A stretch of 12,252 bases of DNA from Spirochaeta sp. (GTDB lineage Bacteria > Spirochaetota > Spirochaetia > DSM-27196 > Alkalispirochaetaceae), in the NCBI GenBank assembly GCA_027859055.1, contig JAQIBO010000291.1, forward strand, positions 1-12,252, in the 5' to 3' direction. The notes under the pieces were generated by a model. The model was given only the letters and a program-made list of their open reading frames with translations, was not told where the DNA came from and ran no database searches. The translations under genes and the position numbers were made by a program. Below, one piece after another: positions 1-5,655 of this stretch. Position 1 is the first letter of the stretch, and each line of letters starts with the position of its first letter.

Positions 1-116
1 CAGACGCCTTCTCGTCGCTTCGCTCCTGCGAGGGCGCAGGTGGTGCGGTCGTAATGAGTCCTCCGATTCAAACCGACGCCAAAGCACAGTCACCGTAAAA
101 CGCCGACGATCCAGAT
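1..116. other. Left edge without recognisable gene
   Basis: No convincing coding frame or RNA gene is visible in this 116-base edge. A frame is open from the edge to about 136 on the plus strand, but its product is strongly arginine-rich and resembles no family I know. A short imperfect hairpin, CTCGTCGC to GCGAG at 12-32, may belong to a terminator or to a neighbouring gene outside the window. Confidence 0.3.
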
Positions 117-434
117 TCACTGAACATGAACCATAGTCGATTCCCTTTTCATCGGTCGAAACTCAACATGCTCGCCAATCACCACAAGCGACTCGGCATC
201 ACTCGCGATAGAGCCGACGATACGAACCTGACGACCTTTGCGCAGGTATTCAGCGCAGTTGGCACCAAGCTTCCCGTAGACACGCACCGACAACTCGGTC
301 GCGCGGGTATCGGGGGATGTTCTGCGGTGGCTGGCGATCCTGAAGGTGCAGGACTCGACGACATCATCGTACCCCTGCGAGGTTGGGTCGCTGACAAGGG
401 TTCCTTCGATCAGGAGCGAGTTAAGATCGTTCAC
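117..434 (-). CDS. ssb: Short single-stranded DNA-binding protein (SSB, OB fold)
   Basis: The product is a 105-residue OB-fold protein of the SSB family, expected to coat single-stranded DNA during replication and recombination. The N-terminus (NDLNSLLIEGTLVSDP) is the typical first beta strand of SSB. It is followed by a CTFRIASHRR strand, an ELSVRVYGKLGANCAEYLRKG stretch that matches the family's 'v..wgklAe.~~~~l~KG' region, and a VRIVGSIAS strand. I place the start at a GTG at 432-434 because it has a perfect GGAGGAAA site just upstream at 436-443. ATG codons further upstream (446, 458, 464) lack a ribosome binding site. The protein ends soon after the OB fold and has no glycine/proline-rich linker and no acidic DDIPF-like tip, so it may not recruit the usual SSB partners. 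It lies on the same strand as the recombination genes at 2097-5311 but is separated from them. Family is fairly sure; start and housekeeping versus phage-type role are not. Confidence 0.75.
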   Translation of the reverse strand: MNDLNSLLIEGTLVSDPTSQGYDDVVESCTFRIASHRRTSPDTRATELSVRVYGKLGANCAEYLRKGRQVRIVGSIASDAESLVVIGEHVEFRPMKRESTMVHVQ

Positions 435-498
435 GGTTTCCTCCATGGAAATTGTCATATCCATGAAGTAGTGAAGATGACCGGAACGATGCAGGCGC

Positions 499-527
499 GG
501 GGCTCATTCCTGAAGAAATCAAGCCCC
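499..527. other. Inverted repeat upstream of ssb
   Basis: GGGGCT at 499-504 is the reverse complement of AGCCCC at 522-527, with a 17-base spacer. It lies between the end of the secreted-protein gene (559) and the ssb start (434), so it could be a weak terminator or attenuator on the minus strand. No run of T follows, so a classical terminator is not supported. Confidence 0.25.
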
Positions 528-558
528 TGATATGCGGAGTGATTATCACACGACGGCG

Positions 559-1281
559 TTATTCTTCCGGTGCCATGCCAAAGAAGTCATAGACGAGCCA
601 CGCGGGGGTGCGCTCACCGTTGACCTGGTCAATGGGCCTGCCAAGCGGATAGTAACCCTGCCCGACAGCCTGTTGATAGGACGAGAAGTAGCCGGGAGTA
701 TCCGCGGGGATTCGGACTTCTCCATAACGTGGATCGTTGGAGATGATCGGTTGCAGTACTTTCGGAATACCTCGTGACATGCTGTTGACCGCAGCACTGA
801 ACATAAGCCAGTGGTCGTTTTTCTGGAAGATGGCGAAGTACGTGACTCGATAGTTGTTGAGGGCCAGCTGGAGTTCCTGCGGCATCTCCGACCACGCGTT
901 GTTGTACCAGCGAGCCAGCCGGAACATGTAACCTTCGGGGATACCCAACGGAAGAAGGCGATTGTTTCCCGGCTGGAACGGTTGTCTGTATAGATCAACG
1001 TGTGGTTCTTCGGGAAAGTACTCGGGAATCATGAAGACGAACTGAAGCTGGTTGTTGGAAATGCTGGCGCCGACACGACAGTCGAAGGCAGGATCCATGT
1101 TGCCAAGACTGTCTGATAGAGCAGACTCGTCGAAGTAAGGACGCACCGTCTCCGGAAGCTGATTGATGACGGTCAGGGTCTTGCCGGATGGCAGGTCATA
1201 GGTGGTCTGGGAATGAAGGCTTGCGGTGACGAGCAGCGCCAAGGCGAGAGTCAACGTAACGGGCGGGAAGTGATTCTTCAT
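559..1281 (-). CDS. Unrecognised secreted protein with signal peptide
   Basis: The product is 240 residues and I do not recognise the family. The start is the ATG at 1279-1281, chosen because AAGGAGA lies 7 bases upstream. The longer reading frame up to 1347 has no such site and adds a basic, non-secretory stretch. Residues 1-24 form a clear Sec signal peptide, with a charged MKNH start, a TLALALLVTA core and probable cleavage after LHS. The mature part is soluble, rich in aromatic residues and proline, with no membrane segment and only one cysteine. Stretches such as FVFMIPEYFPEE and TYFAIFQKNDHW look like beta strands of a periplasmic or extracellular domain. A hairpin and a TATAAG box lie just upstream (1314-1349). 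The 124-base gap to ssb argues against tight translational coupling. Confidence 0.6.
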   Translation of the reverse strand: MKNHFPPVTLTLALALLVTASLHSQTTYDLPSGKTLTVINQLPETVRPYFDESALSDSLGNMDPAFDCRVGASISNNQLQFVFMIPEYFPEEPHVDLYRQPFQPGNNRLLPLGIPEGYMFRLARWYNNAWSEMPQELQLALNNYRVTYFAIFQKNDHWLMFSAAVNSMSRGIPKVLQPIISNDPRYGEVRIPADTPGYFSSYQQAVGQGYYPLGRPIDQVNGERTPAWLVYDFFGMAPEE

Positions 1282-1329
1282 GCTGGTTCTCCTTGTTCGG
1301 GTGATACCGGTCTTCCTTATACCGGACGT

Positions 1330-1349
1330 GTGTGCCGTTTTCGGCACAC
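1330..1349. promoter_or_regulatory. Perfect 8-bp stem-loop upstream of secreted-protein gene
   Basis: GTGTGCCG and CGGCACAC form a perfect 8-bp inverted repeat around a TTTT loop (AAAA on the minus strand). It ends 48 bases before the ATG at 1281. A TATAAG box resembling a -10 element lies between it and the gene at 1314-1319, but no good -35 hexamer sits at the right distance. It may be an operator for a dimeric regulator or a hairpin in the transcript. No U-tract follows on either strand, so a terminator is unlikely. Confidence 0.4.
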
Positions 1350-1455
1350 TGGTCTCTCAGTAGTGGGCGGACTGGTGTGCATGAAGGGGAATAGCCTCCG
1401 AGCCCTCCAGAATCGGCCGGAAGGGCGTAATTTTGGACAGCTGTGAGTACTTTCT

Positions 1456-1500
1456 GAGTACAGGGCCTGCTATAACTTGTCCTATGGGAGTACATTCTGC
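1456..1500 (+). repeat. Imperfect direct repeat, copy A (left of DUF3024 gene)
   Basis: This copy shares GAGTACAGGG (1456-1465), TGGGAGTA (1485-1492) and ATTCTGC (1494-1500) with copy B at 2043-2090, in the same order and orientation. The distance between the first two blocks is 19 bases here and 18 in copy B. The bases between the blocks are not conserved. The two copies bracket the DUF3024 gene. They may be ends or a duplicated target of a small mobile unit, or binding sites for the same regulator. Confidence 0.35.
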
Positions 1501-1540
1501 CCTGCCCTTTGGCGTGGGCTGAAGTGTACTATTGAGATTC

Positions 1541-1885
1541 ATGGCACTCGACGAGTTCACGCGAAAGCAGGTGGAAGGGAAGCTCGGTACGTTCTGCGAG
1601 AGCAGGATCCCTCCGCACGTAAGGGGAGAGATCAGGCTTACCTTCTCGTTCTGGAGGAACTCGGTAATCCTGTACGAAGAGCGTCCGCACTGGCGTGAGC
1701 CGGAGGTGTGGACCAAGATGAAGATCGCTCGTATGGACTTTGATCAAGCCTCTCGTGGGTGGACACTGTGGGCGTACGATCGAAACGATCGTCCGTTGTA
1801 CTACATTGATCTCGATGCGAACGTTTCCCTTGATGATGTACTGCGTGAGATCGATTCCGATCCGACGGGTATCTTCTGGGGATAG
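1541..1885 (+). CDS. DUF3024 family protein
   Basis: The product is 114 residues from the ATG at 1541; a TTG at 1532 in the same frame would add three. It matches the DUF3024 family, small bacterial proteins of unknown function. Seen here are the conserved core SVILYEERPHWREP (the 'vtLfE.RP.w.dp' motif), the KIARMDF segment, WTLWAYDRNDRPLYY and the typical C-terminal end with an EIDSDPTGIFWG sequence. Length fits the family, and the gene looks complete. There is no strong ribosome binding site. It is the only plus-strand gene in the left part, convergent with the DUF2779 nuclease gene, and it is flanked by direct repeats. DUF3024 genes are, to my knowledge, often accessory, which would fit a separately acquired gene. 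No enzymatic function can be assigned. Confidence 0.75.
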   Translation: MALDEFTRKQVEGKLGTFCESRIPPHVRGEIRLTFSFWRNSVILYEERPHWREPEVWTKMKIARMDFDQASRGWTLWAYDRNDRPLYYIDLDANVSLDDVLREIDSDPTGIFWG

Positions 1886-2042
1886 CCTCGGTGACGATGT
1901 TGGCGGGGTAATCTGCCTCCCCACCCTCCGCCTGTGGTGGAAGGGTTACTGGTCTGGGTTGCTGGTATTGCCTGTCTGGTATTCTGGTTTACTCCACTAC
2001 AAGGATGTAGTGTTCCCTCTTTTCATTGCTAATACTACTCAG

Positions 2043-2090
2043 GAGTACAGGGTTCCAGCAAACGAGTACATGGGAGTAATAAAATTCTGC
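2043..2090 (+). repeat. Imperfect direct repeat, copy B (right of DUF3024 gene)
   Basis: This is the second copy of the element at 1456-1500, with GAGTACAGGG at 2043-2052, TGGGAGTA at 2071-2078 and ATTCTGC at 2084-2090. It carries an extra AT-rich insertion (ATAAA) before the last block. It ends just past the stop codon of the DUF2779 gene (2097) on the opposite strand. The surroundings (about 2000-2096) are noticeably more AT-rich than the neighbouring genes. Confidence 0.35.
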
Positions 2091-2096
2091 GAATTT

Positions 2097-3572
2097 TCAC
2101 TCCGCCAGGAGGCCCGCGAGAACCCGATAGAGCTCCACCATCGCCAGGGTATCCAGCTTGCAGTACTCCTTGAGCGAACGCTCGAGTTCTAGACGTTTGG
2201 ACCTGTCCGCCGTGGAGATCATCTCTTTCCAGGCAAGCTGGGCAACATCGCCACTCTGCACCTCAAGGGCGGCGTAGGATAGCTCGGGTACCAGTACGGG
2301 CAACACCTTCTTGATGGAGTTGGAACCGCCAAAGGACGGGTCAAAGTAGCAGTTTCGGAAGATATCCAGCAGATCCCAGAAACGGGGAAGAAACCGGTTG
2401 AGTCTGCGACGGTGTTCGGGAAAGATCCTCGCCAGATCCCTGATAACCCGCTGCTCAAAGGTAGCATTGTACGCGACGATCGATCCGCTCTCCCCAAGAT
2501 CCCTGATGAGCGATTCCATGAGCGGCCGCCGGGGATCGGTGGTATCCGGATGCAGGTACTCGGTGTGCTCAAGGGTGCCGTCCTGATACAGGATGTGAAG
2601 GGAGTACTGGAACGGGAACTGGTCGTGGGGCCTGAGCCCGTAGTGACGGGGGATTGGATCAGCCTGCGTCTCAAAGTCCAGGAAGAAGAGCGGGTAGTCC
2701 AGCTCCGAGAAGGCGTCACTGATCGCCGGCCACATGATCTGTCGCTGCCCGTCTTTGAAGAGGTCGACATAGCGTCGCTGGTTCTCTGATAACTTGAAGG
2801 TGTCCGGTACATCGACAATACCGGTGACTCCCTGGCCGATGAGGGAGTCGATCCGCTTCTTACTGATCCGGGGGATGGTAAAGATGGAGGGGTGTTTCAC
2901 ATCGGCCCAGCAGTGTTCGATGAAGGGGCACGAATAGGGATCGGTGCAATGCTTTCCGATCGGTATCTCCGGAGCAGCGTCCTGGAGCAGGAGCCGATTG
3001 AACTCCCCCACCCGCGGTTGGAGCTCCTGCCACATTTCAGATACCCGGTCGTCCACGGGTTCGATGACAAACAGGTTGGACAGATCGGGATACCGGCACT
3101 CGCGATTGAGGTGCATTACTGCGGCGGTTCGCACGATGTACCCTAAACCCTGGAGGACGTACTTCTGTACCGCTACATCGGCAACGTGGGTATCACTGGC
3201 TTTGGTGGTGCTCTTCACCTCGATGAGATCCCAGGTACCATTATCGTTTCGCCTCAACACATCCACCCGGATGAAGATGTTGTCGTACATGAACGCAGCT
3301 TCAAAGAGCACCTCAGCACCTGCGGCGATCGCCTCATCGGTCTCCCGTAGCGCCCGCTCTATCTCGTACGGTGGTGGATCAATAAGCACGCCACCGGAAA
3401 ACTCCTTGTGGGCAAGCTCACCAACCTCATGACCGGAATCAAAGATCCGCTGCGTTGCGGGACCGGGCGCTTCGGCCAGATCCCGCCGGTGTACGTCCAG
3501 CCAGAGGCGTTTTTGACATTGGAGACCAGCGACGAATCGAGATTTGCTCAGGCGCGGTGACCGCGTACTCAT
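2097..3572 (-). CDS. DUF2779 protein: Cas4/RecB-like nuclease plus DnaQ-like exonuclease domain
   Basis: The 491-residue product belongs to the DUF2779 group. Residues 1-225 resemble Cas4/AddB nucleases. They show catalytic-type residues E91, D104 (IRVDVL), E118 and K120 (LIEVKSTT) and a QKY motif at 136-138. Four cysteines, C19 and C209/C215/C221 (spaced CX5CX5C), match an iron-sulfur cluster of the Cas4/AddB kind. Residues 290-491 resemble an RNase H-fold DnaQ exonuclease, with D299 and E301 (FLDFET), an AYNATFE segment at 368-374, D400/D403 (FWDLLD) and D474 (YCKLDT). It follows the Gam-like gene by 11 bases and is the third gene of the operon. By position it is the likely end-resecting partner of the annealing protein, analogous to lambda Exo. 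That role is inference; the domain calls are fairly firm. The ATG start has only a distant GGAG upstream. Confidence 0.75.
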   Translation of the reverse strand: MSTRSPRLSKSRFVAGLQCQKRLWLDVHRRDLAEAPGPATQRIFDSGHEVGELAHKEFSGGVLIDPPPYEIERALRETDEAIAAGAEVLFEAAFMYDNIFIRVDVLRRNDNGTWDLIEVKSTTKASDTHVADVAVQKYVLQGLGYIVRTAAVMHLNRECRYPDLSNLFVIEPVDDRVSEMWQELQPRVGEFNRLLLQDAAPEIPIGKHCTDPYSCPFIEHCWADVKHPSIFTIPRISKKRIDSLIGQGVTGIVDVPDTFKLSENQRRYVDLFKDGQRQIMWPAISDAFSELDYPLFFLDFETQADPIPRHYGLRPHDQFPFQYSLHILYQDGTLEHTEYLHPDTTDPRRPLMESLIRDLGESGSIVAYNATFEQRVIRDLARIFPEHRRRLNRFLPRFWDLLDIFRNCYFDPSFGGSNSIKKVLPVLVPELSYAALEVQSGDVAQLAWKEMISTADRSKRLELERSLKEYCKLDTLAMVELYRVLAGLLAE

Positions 3573-3583
3573 ATCGGTTTAGT

Positions 3584-4138
3584 CTACTCCGCTTCCAGTG
3601 CCGTTACCACGAGTCGATCCTGCCCGCCGTCAAAGACCACACCGGGAATAAGGGCTCCCCTCTGGGTAACCTTCCGAAGTTCCGACTTGGAAAGCTCCTT
3701 TTTCACTACTACCACTTCAGGGTGGTTGGCCTCACAGAAATCCAGCGCCATCGATGTGTCAACGATTTCGACCCGCTCCGGGAGCTTCCGGAAACCCACG
3801 CGCACACCAAGGAGGTCGGTGCTGCGTTTCCGTGTACTGCCTGAAAGCTCATGCTCCAGGAAGGGCGTGAGGAGTGTTCGCATCGTCTCGGTAGTATCGA
3901 GGTCACCCTTGTTGGCATGTTCCAACCATGAGTCGATCCTGGCCTTGTACTCCTTGGCCAGACGCTCCCGATCGGTAATCCGCTTCTCCGCCTGGAGGTA
4001 CCGGCGGGCGGCCCAGGTTGCCTTGTCCTGACTGTCGATCCTGAATCCCTCGCGCTGTTTCGCTTCGTCCGTGGCGCGGTCCTCGTCGAAGACGATCTCG
4101 TCGATATCGCTTGGGTACGCTACTGCTGCGTTTGACAT
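3584..4138 (-). CDS. Mu Gam-like host-nuclease inhibitor / DNA-end-binding protein
   Basis: The 184-residue product matches the phage Mu Gam family, which is related to Ku, binds double-strand DNA ends and shields them from nucleases. Residues 36-75 form a charged, helical coiled-coil region (YLQAEKRITDRERLAKEYKARI). Then come a linker with TPFLEHEL, a VRVGFRKLPERVEIVD stretch that corresponds to the family's 'g.vgfR....vei.D' region, the VVVVKKELSKSELRK helix and a PGVVFDGGQDRLVV end. Length is normal for the family, and the gene appears whole. The start at 4138 has AAGGAG 8 bases upstream. It lies 15 bases after the receiver-Bet gene and 11 before the DUF2779 nuclease gene, the arrangement expected of a phage recombination operon. 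It could alternatively regulate the partner nuclease directly. The family call is quite confident. Confidence 0.8.
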   Translation of the reverse strand: MSNAAVAYPSDIDEIVFDEDRATDEAKQREGFRIDSQDKATWAARRYLQAEKRITDRERLAKEYKARIDSWLEHANKGDLDTTETMRTLLTPFLEHELSGSTRKRSTDLLGVRVGFRKLPERVEIVDTSMALDFCEANHPEVVVVKKELSKSELRKVTQRGALIPGVVFDGGQDRLVVTALEAE

Positions 4139-4153
4139 GATTCTGCTCCTTTT

Positions 4154-5311
4154 CTAGAAGATGAGTTCGTTGGCGTCGTTTTCCTGGGCTTTGTTGTCGC
4201 CGAGGATCGACTGCATATGCTCGATGATCTGCTCGAGTCGGGGGACCGACGGCTTCTTTGCCAACTCACGGTCTATCCAGTCCGTATGGGCCCGTGGGAA
4301 CGACATCCCATTGGTCTTGAGCATCATGCGGATGGCGTTCTCAAGAGTGGTCGCCTCGTCGGGCGTATTCTCACCGTTCTTGCTTCCAGCCGGAAAGGGT
4401 ATCGTTTGCCGGTCCGTTTGGGGCTTCTCCGGTGCGGGATGACGGTTGTCAGGTGCCTTCGCGGGTGCTTCGGCTGGTCTGTTTTGACCGGCAGCGGGAA
4501 CGGGCTGGGTCATCTCTTCGGGCAGCTCGGCTTCGTCGTAGCCCATACCGGCAAGTTCCGCCGGAAACGCCAGACGAAACGCCTGGGCAATTGCGGTCTT
4601 CTTCAGAAGATAGCGGGGCATCTTCTTCCAGAAGGCGGTCAGGCTCCCGTCCCGCTTCCGTTGAACCGCCTCTTTCCAGTGGACCCGGTGTCGGAACTCG
4701 TGGCTCCAGTCCTTCCGCCAGATCGTTACGACCGCTTCGGTGTCTTCTCCGGAACCTTCGATATCGGCGGACCAACCGTCGAGCCGTCCGCTGAGCTCTG
4801 CTCGTTTCACGTAGGTGAGGAAGCCCACGATGAGGCTCATGTTCCGGTACTCGCCCTGTCCGTAGACCGAACAGTGAACCTCTCCCTTTAATTCATAATC
4901 GCCCGACCGAAGCGTTACCGTTTCCGTTGCTTCTCGCGCTGGCGCGCTCTGTTCTGAACGGCGAAGGATCGCTTCCACCCGCAGGACCAGCTCCCGAGGA
5001 GAAAACGGCTTCACGACGTAGTCGTCGGCGCCGATCTCGAAGCCGGTAATCCGCGATCCTTCATCGTCCCGCGCGGTAAGAAAGAGGATCGGCACCGCCG
5101 AGAAGGTACGTATCTCCTTGGCGATCTGAAATCCCCCCTTCCCGGGAACCATGAGGTCGAGGATACACAGCTCAGGGACCTCCCGACGGACCGCTTCAAC
5201 AACGCCCTCACCAGTGGAAAACTCCCGCACTACGTGATCTGAGAGCTTGAGATACTCCGTCACCATCTCGCGAATCGAGTCACTGTCCTCTACCAGTACG
5301 ATCCCGGCCAT
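4154..5311 (-). CDS. Response-regulator receiver domain fused to Bet/Red-beta single-strand annealing protein
   Basis: The 385-residue product joins two families in one open frame. Residues 1-120 are an OmpR-type receiver domain with the acidic pair E8/D9, phospho-acceptor D52 (ILDLMVPG), T79 and K101 (VVKPFSP), all intact. Residues 121-142 look like the linker and the first strands of an OmpR winged helix (VTLRSGDYEL). From about residue 143 the sequence becomes phage Bet (Red-beta/RecT-like annealase). It shows GEVHCSVYGQ, MSLIVGFLTYVKRAE, GRLDGW, VTIWRKDW, FWKKMPRYLLKKTAIAQAFRLAFP and LAGMGYDE. A proline-rich linker (about 265-310) leads to a helical C-terminal domain (320-372), comparable in place to the Red-beta tail that binds Exo and SSB. 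The Bet N-terminus, usually some 60 residues, is missing. The start at 5311 has AGGA very close and AGGAG further upstream; the reading frame before it is not protein-like. It heads the operon with Gam and the nuclease. No histidine kinase gene is adjacent. Confidence 0.8.
   Translation of the reverse strand: MAGIVLVEDSDSIREMVTEYLKLSDHVVREFSTGEGVVEAVRREVPELCILDLMVPGKGGFQIAKEIRTFSAVPILFLTARDDEGSRITGFEIGADDYVVKPFSPRELVLRVEAILRRSEQSAPAREATETVTLRSGDYELKGEVHCSVYGQGEYRNMSLIVGFLTYVKRAELSGRLDGWSADIEGSGEDTEAVVTIWRKDWSHEFRHRVHWKEAVQRKRDGSLTAFWKKMPRYLLKKTAIAQAFRLAFPAELAGMGYDEAELPEEMTQPVPAAGQNRPAEAPAKAPDNRHPAPEKPQTDRQTIPFPAGSKNGENTPDEATTLENAIRMMLKTNGMSFPRAHTDWIDRELAKKPSVPRLEQIIEHMQSILGDNKAQENDANELIF
4880..4896 (-). 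other. Receiver/Bet fusion junction
   Basis: The switch between families falls near codons 141-144 (L-K-G-E), at about 4889-4880. On the response-regulator side the sequence breaks off in the first beta strands of the expected winged-helix domain. On the other side it enters Bet just after that family's N-terminal helices. The codons GAT TAT GAA TTA AAG GGA are more AT-rich than the codons around them. There is no stop, frameshift or visible insertion sequence at the junction. Confidence 0.55.
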
Positions 5312-5534
5312 ATTCCTATTCCGTCTCCTGCCGGTCCGCGACGAGGAAAATCCCGTCACATTTCCATTGACCGTCTCCGGACCGTGCCTGCAGTAAGGAG
5401 CATACACCCGTTTGTCGTTGTTGTATCGATCTTCGTACCGTCAGACGACGGATTCACACGCTTTTCACAATCGGTTTATCAGATGTACACGAACCGCAGC
5501 TATTGTAAGTGTAAATCTGCCTTTGGAGGATAGA
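5312..5534. promoter_or_regulatory. Divergent intergenic region between recombination operon and cyclase operon
   Basis: This 223-base gap must hold the promoters for the minus-strand recombination operon and the plus-strand lipoprotein-cyclase operon. I see only a short inverted repeat, CCGTC-AGAC-GACGG at 5438-5451. An AT-richer stretch at 5461-5515 sits near the lipoprotein start. No convincing -35/-10 pair with normal spacing was found, so the promoters are not assigned. Confidence 0.35.
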
Positions 5535-5642
5535 ATGAACGGAGCGATCGGCAGTATTATGAAACGGCTTGTAGTGGTGACACTGATCCTGAGCCTCGGC
5601 GCCTGCAGCTCTTTACTCGACGGCCAAAACATCGAACGATGA
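5535..5642 (+). CDS. Very small lipoprotein (35 residues)
   Basis: The ATG at 5535 has an excellent GGAGGA site at 5525-5530, which decides the start; a longer frame reaching back to 5412 is not supported. The product is MNGAIGSIMKRLVVVTLILS followed by LGACSSLLDGQNIER. The hydrophobic run 12-20 ends in a lipobox (SLGAC), so lipidation at C24 and cleavage before it would leave a 12-residue mature peptide. An internal ATG at codon 9 (MKRLVVV) would give an even more typical lipoprotein signal. The gene ends 13 bases before the cyclase start, so the two are surely co-transcribed. Its function is unknown. It resembles small entericidin-like lipoproteins only in size and layout. It might be a leader peptide for the cyclase instead of a working lipoprotein. 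Confidence 0.6.
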   Translation: MNGAIGSIMKRLVVVTLILSLGACSSLLDGQNIER

Positions 5643-5655
5643 GCAGGAGGGATAG

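Noticed and set aside
58..98. tRNA-like T-arm (GATTCAAACC)
   Set aside because: The five bases on each side of the loop do not pair, and no acceptor, D or anticodon stem could be found on either strand.
126..530. 134-residue plus-strand frame over ssb
   Set aside because: It is antisense to the SSB gene, resembles no family, and lacks a ribosome binding site.
1886..2096. Integron attC site next to the DUF3024 gene
   Set aside because: Small inverted repeats are present, but no RYYYAAC / GTTRRRY core pair was found, and there is no integrase in the window.
2219..2818. 199-residue serine/arginine-rich frame on the minus strand
   Set aside because: It is a frame-shifted shadow of the DUF2779 nuclease gene, which has clear motifs across this whole stretch.
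4217..4891. 224-residue plus-strand frame opposite the Bet part
   Set aside because: It is antisense to well-conserved Bet sequence and has no recognisable domain.
5312..5407. Longer start for the receiver-Bet protein
   Set aside because: The extra 32 residues are basic and low in hydrophobic residues, whereas receiver domains begin just as the ATG at 5311 predicts.
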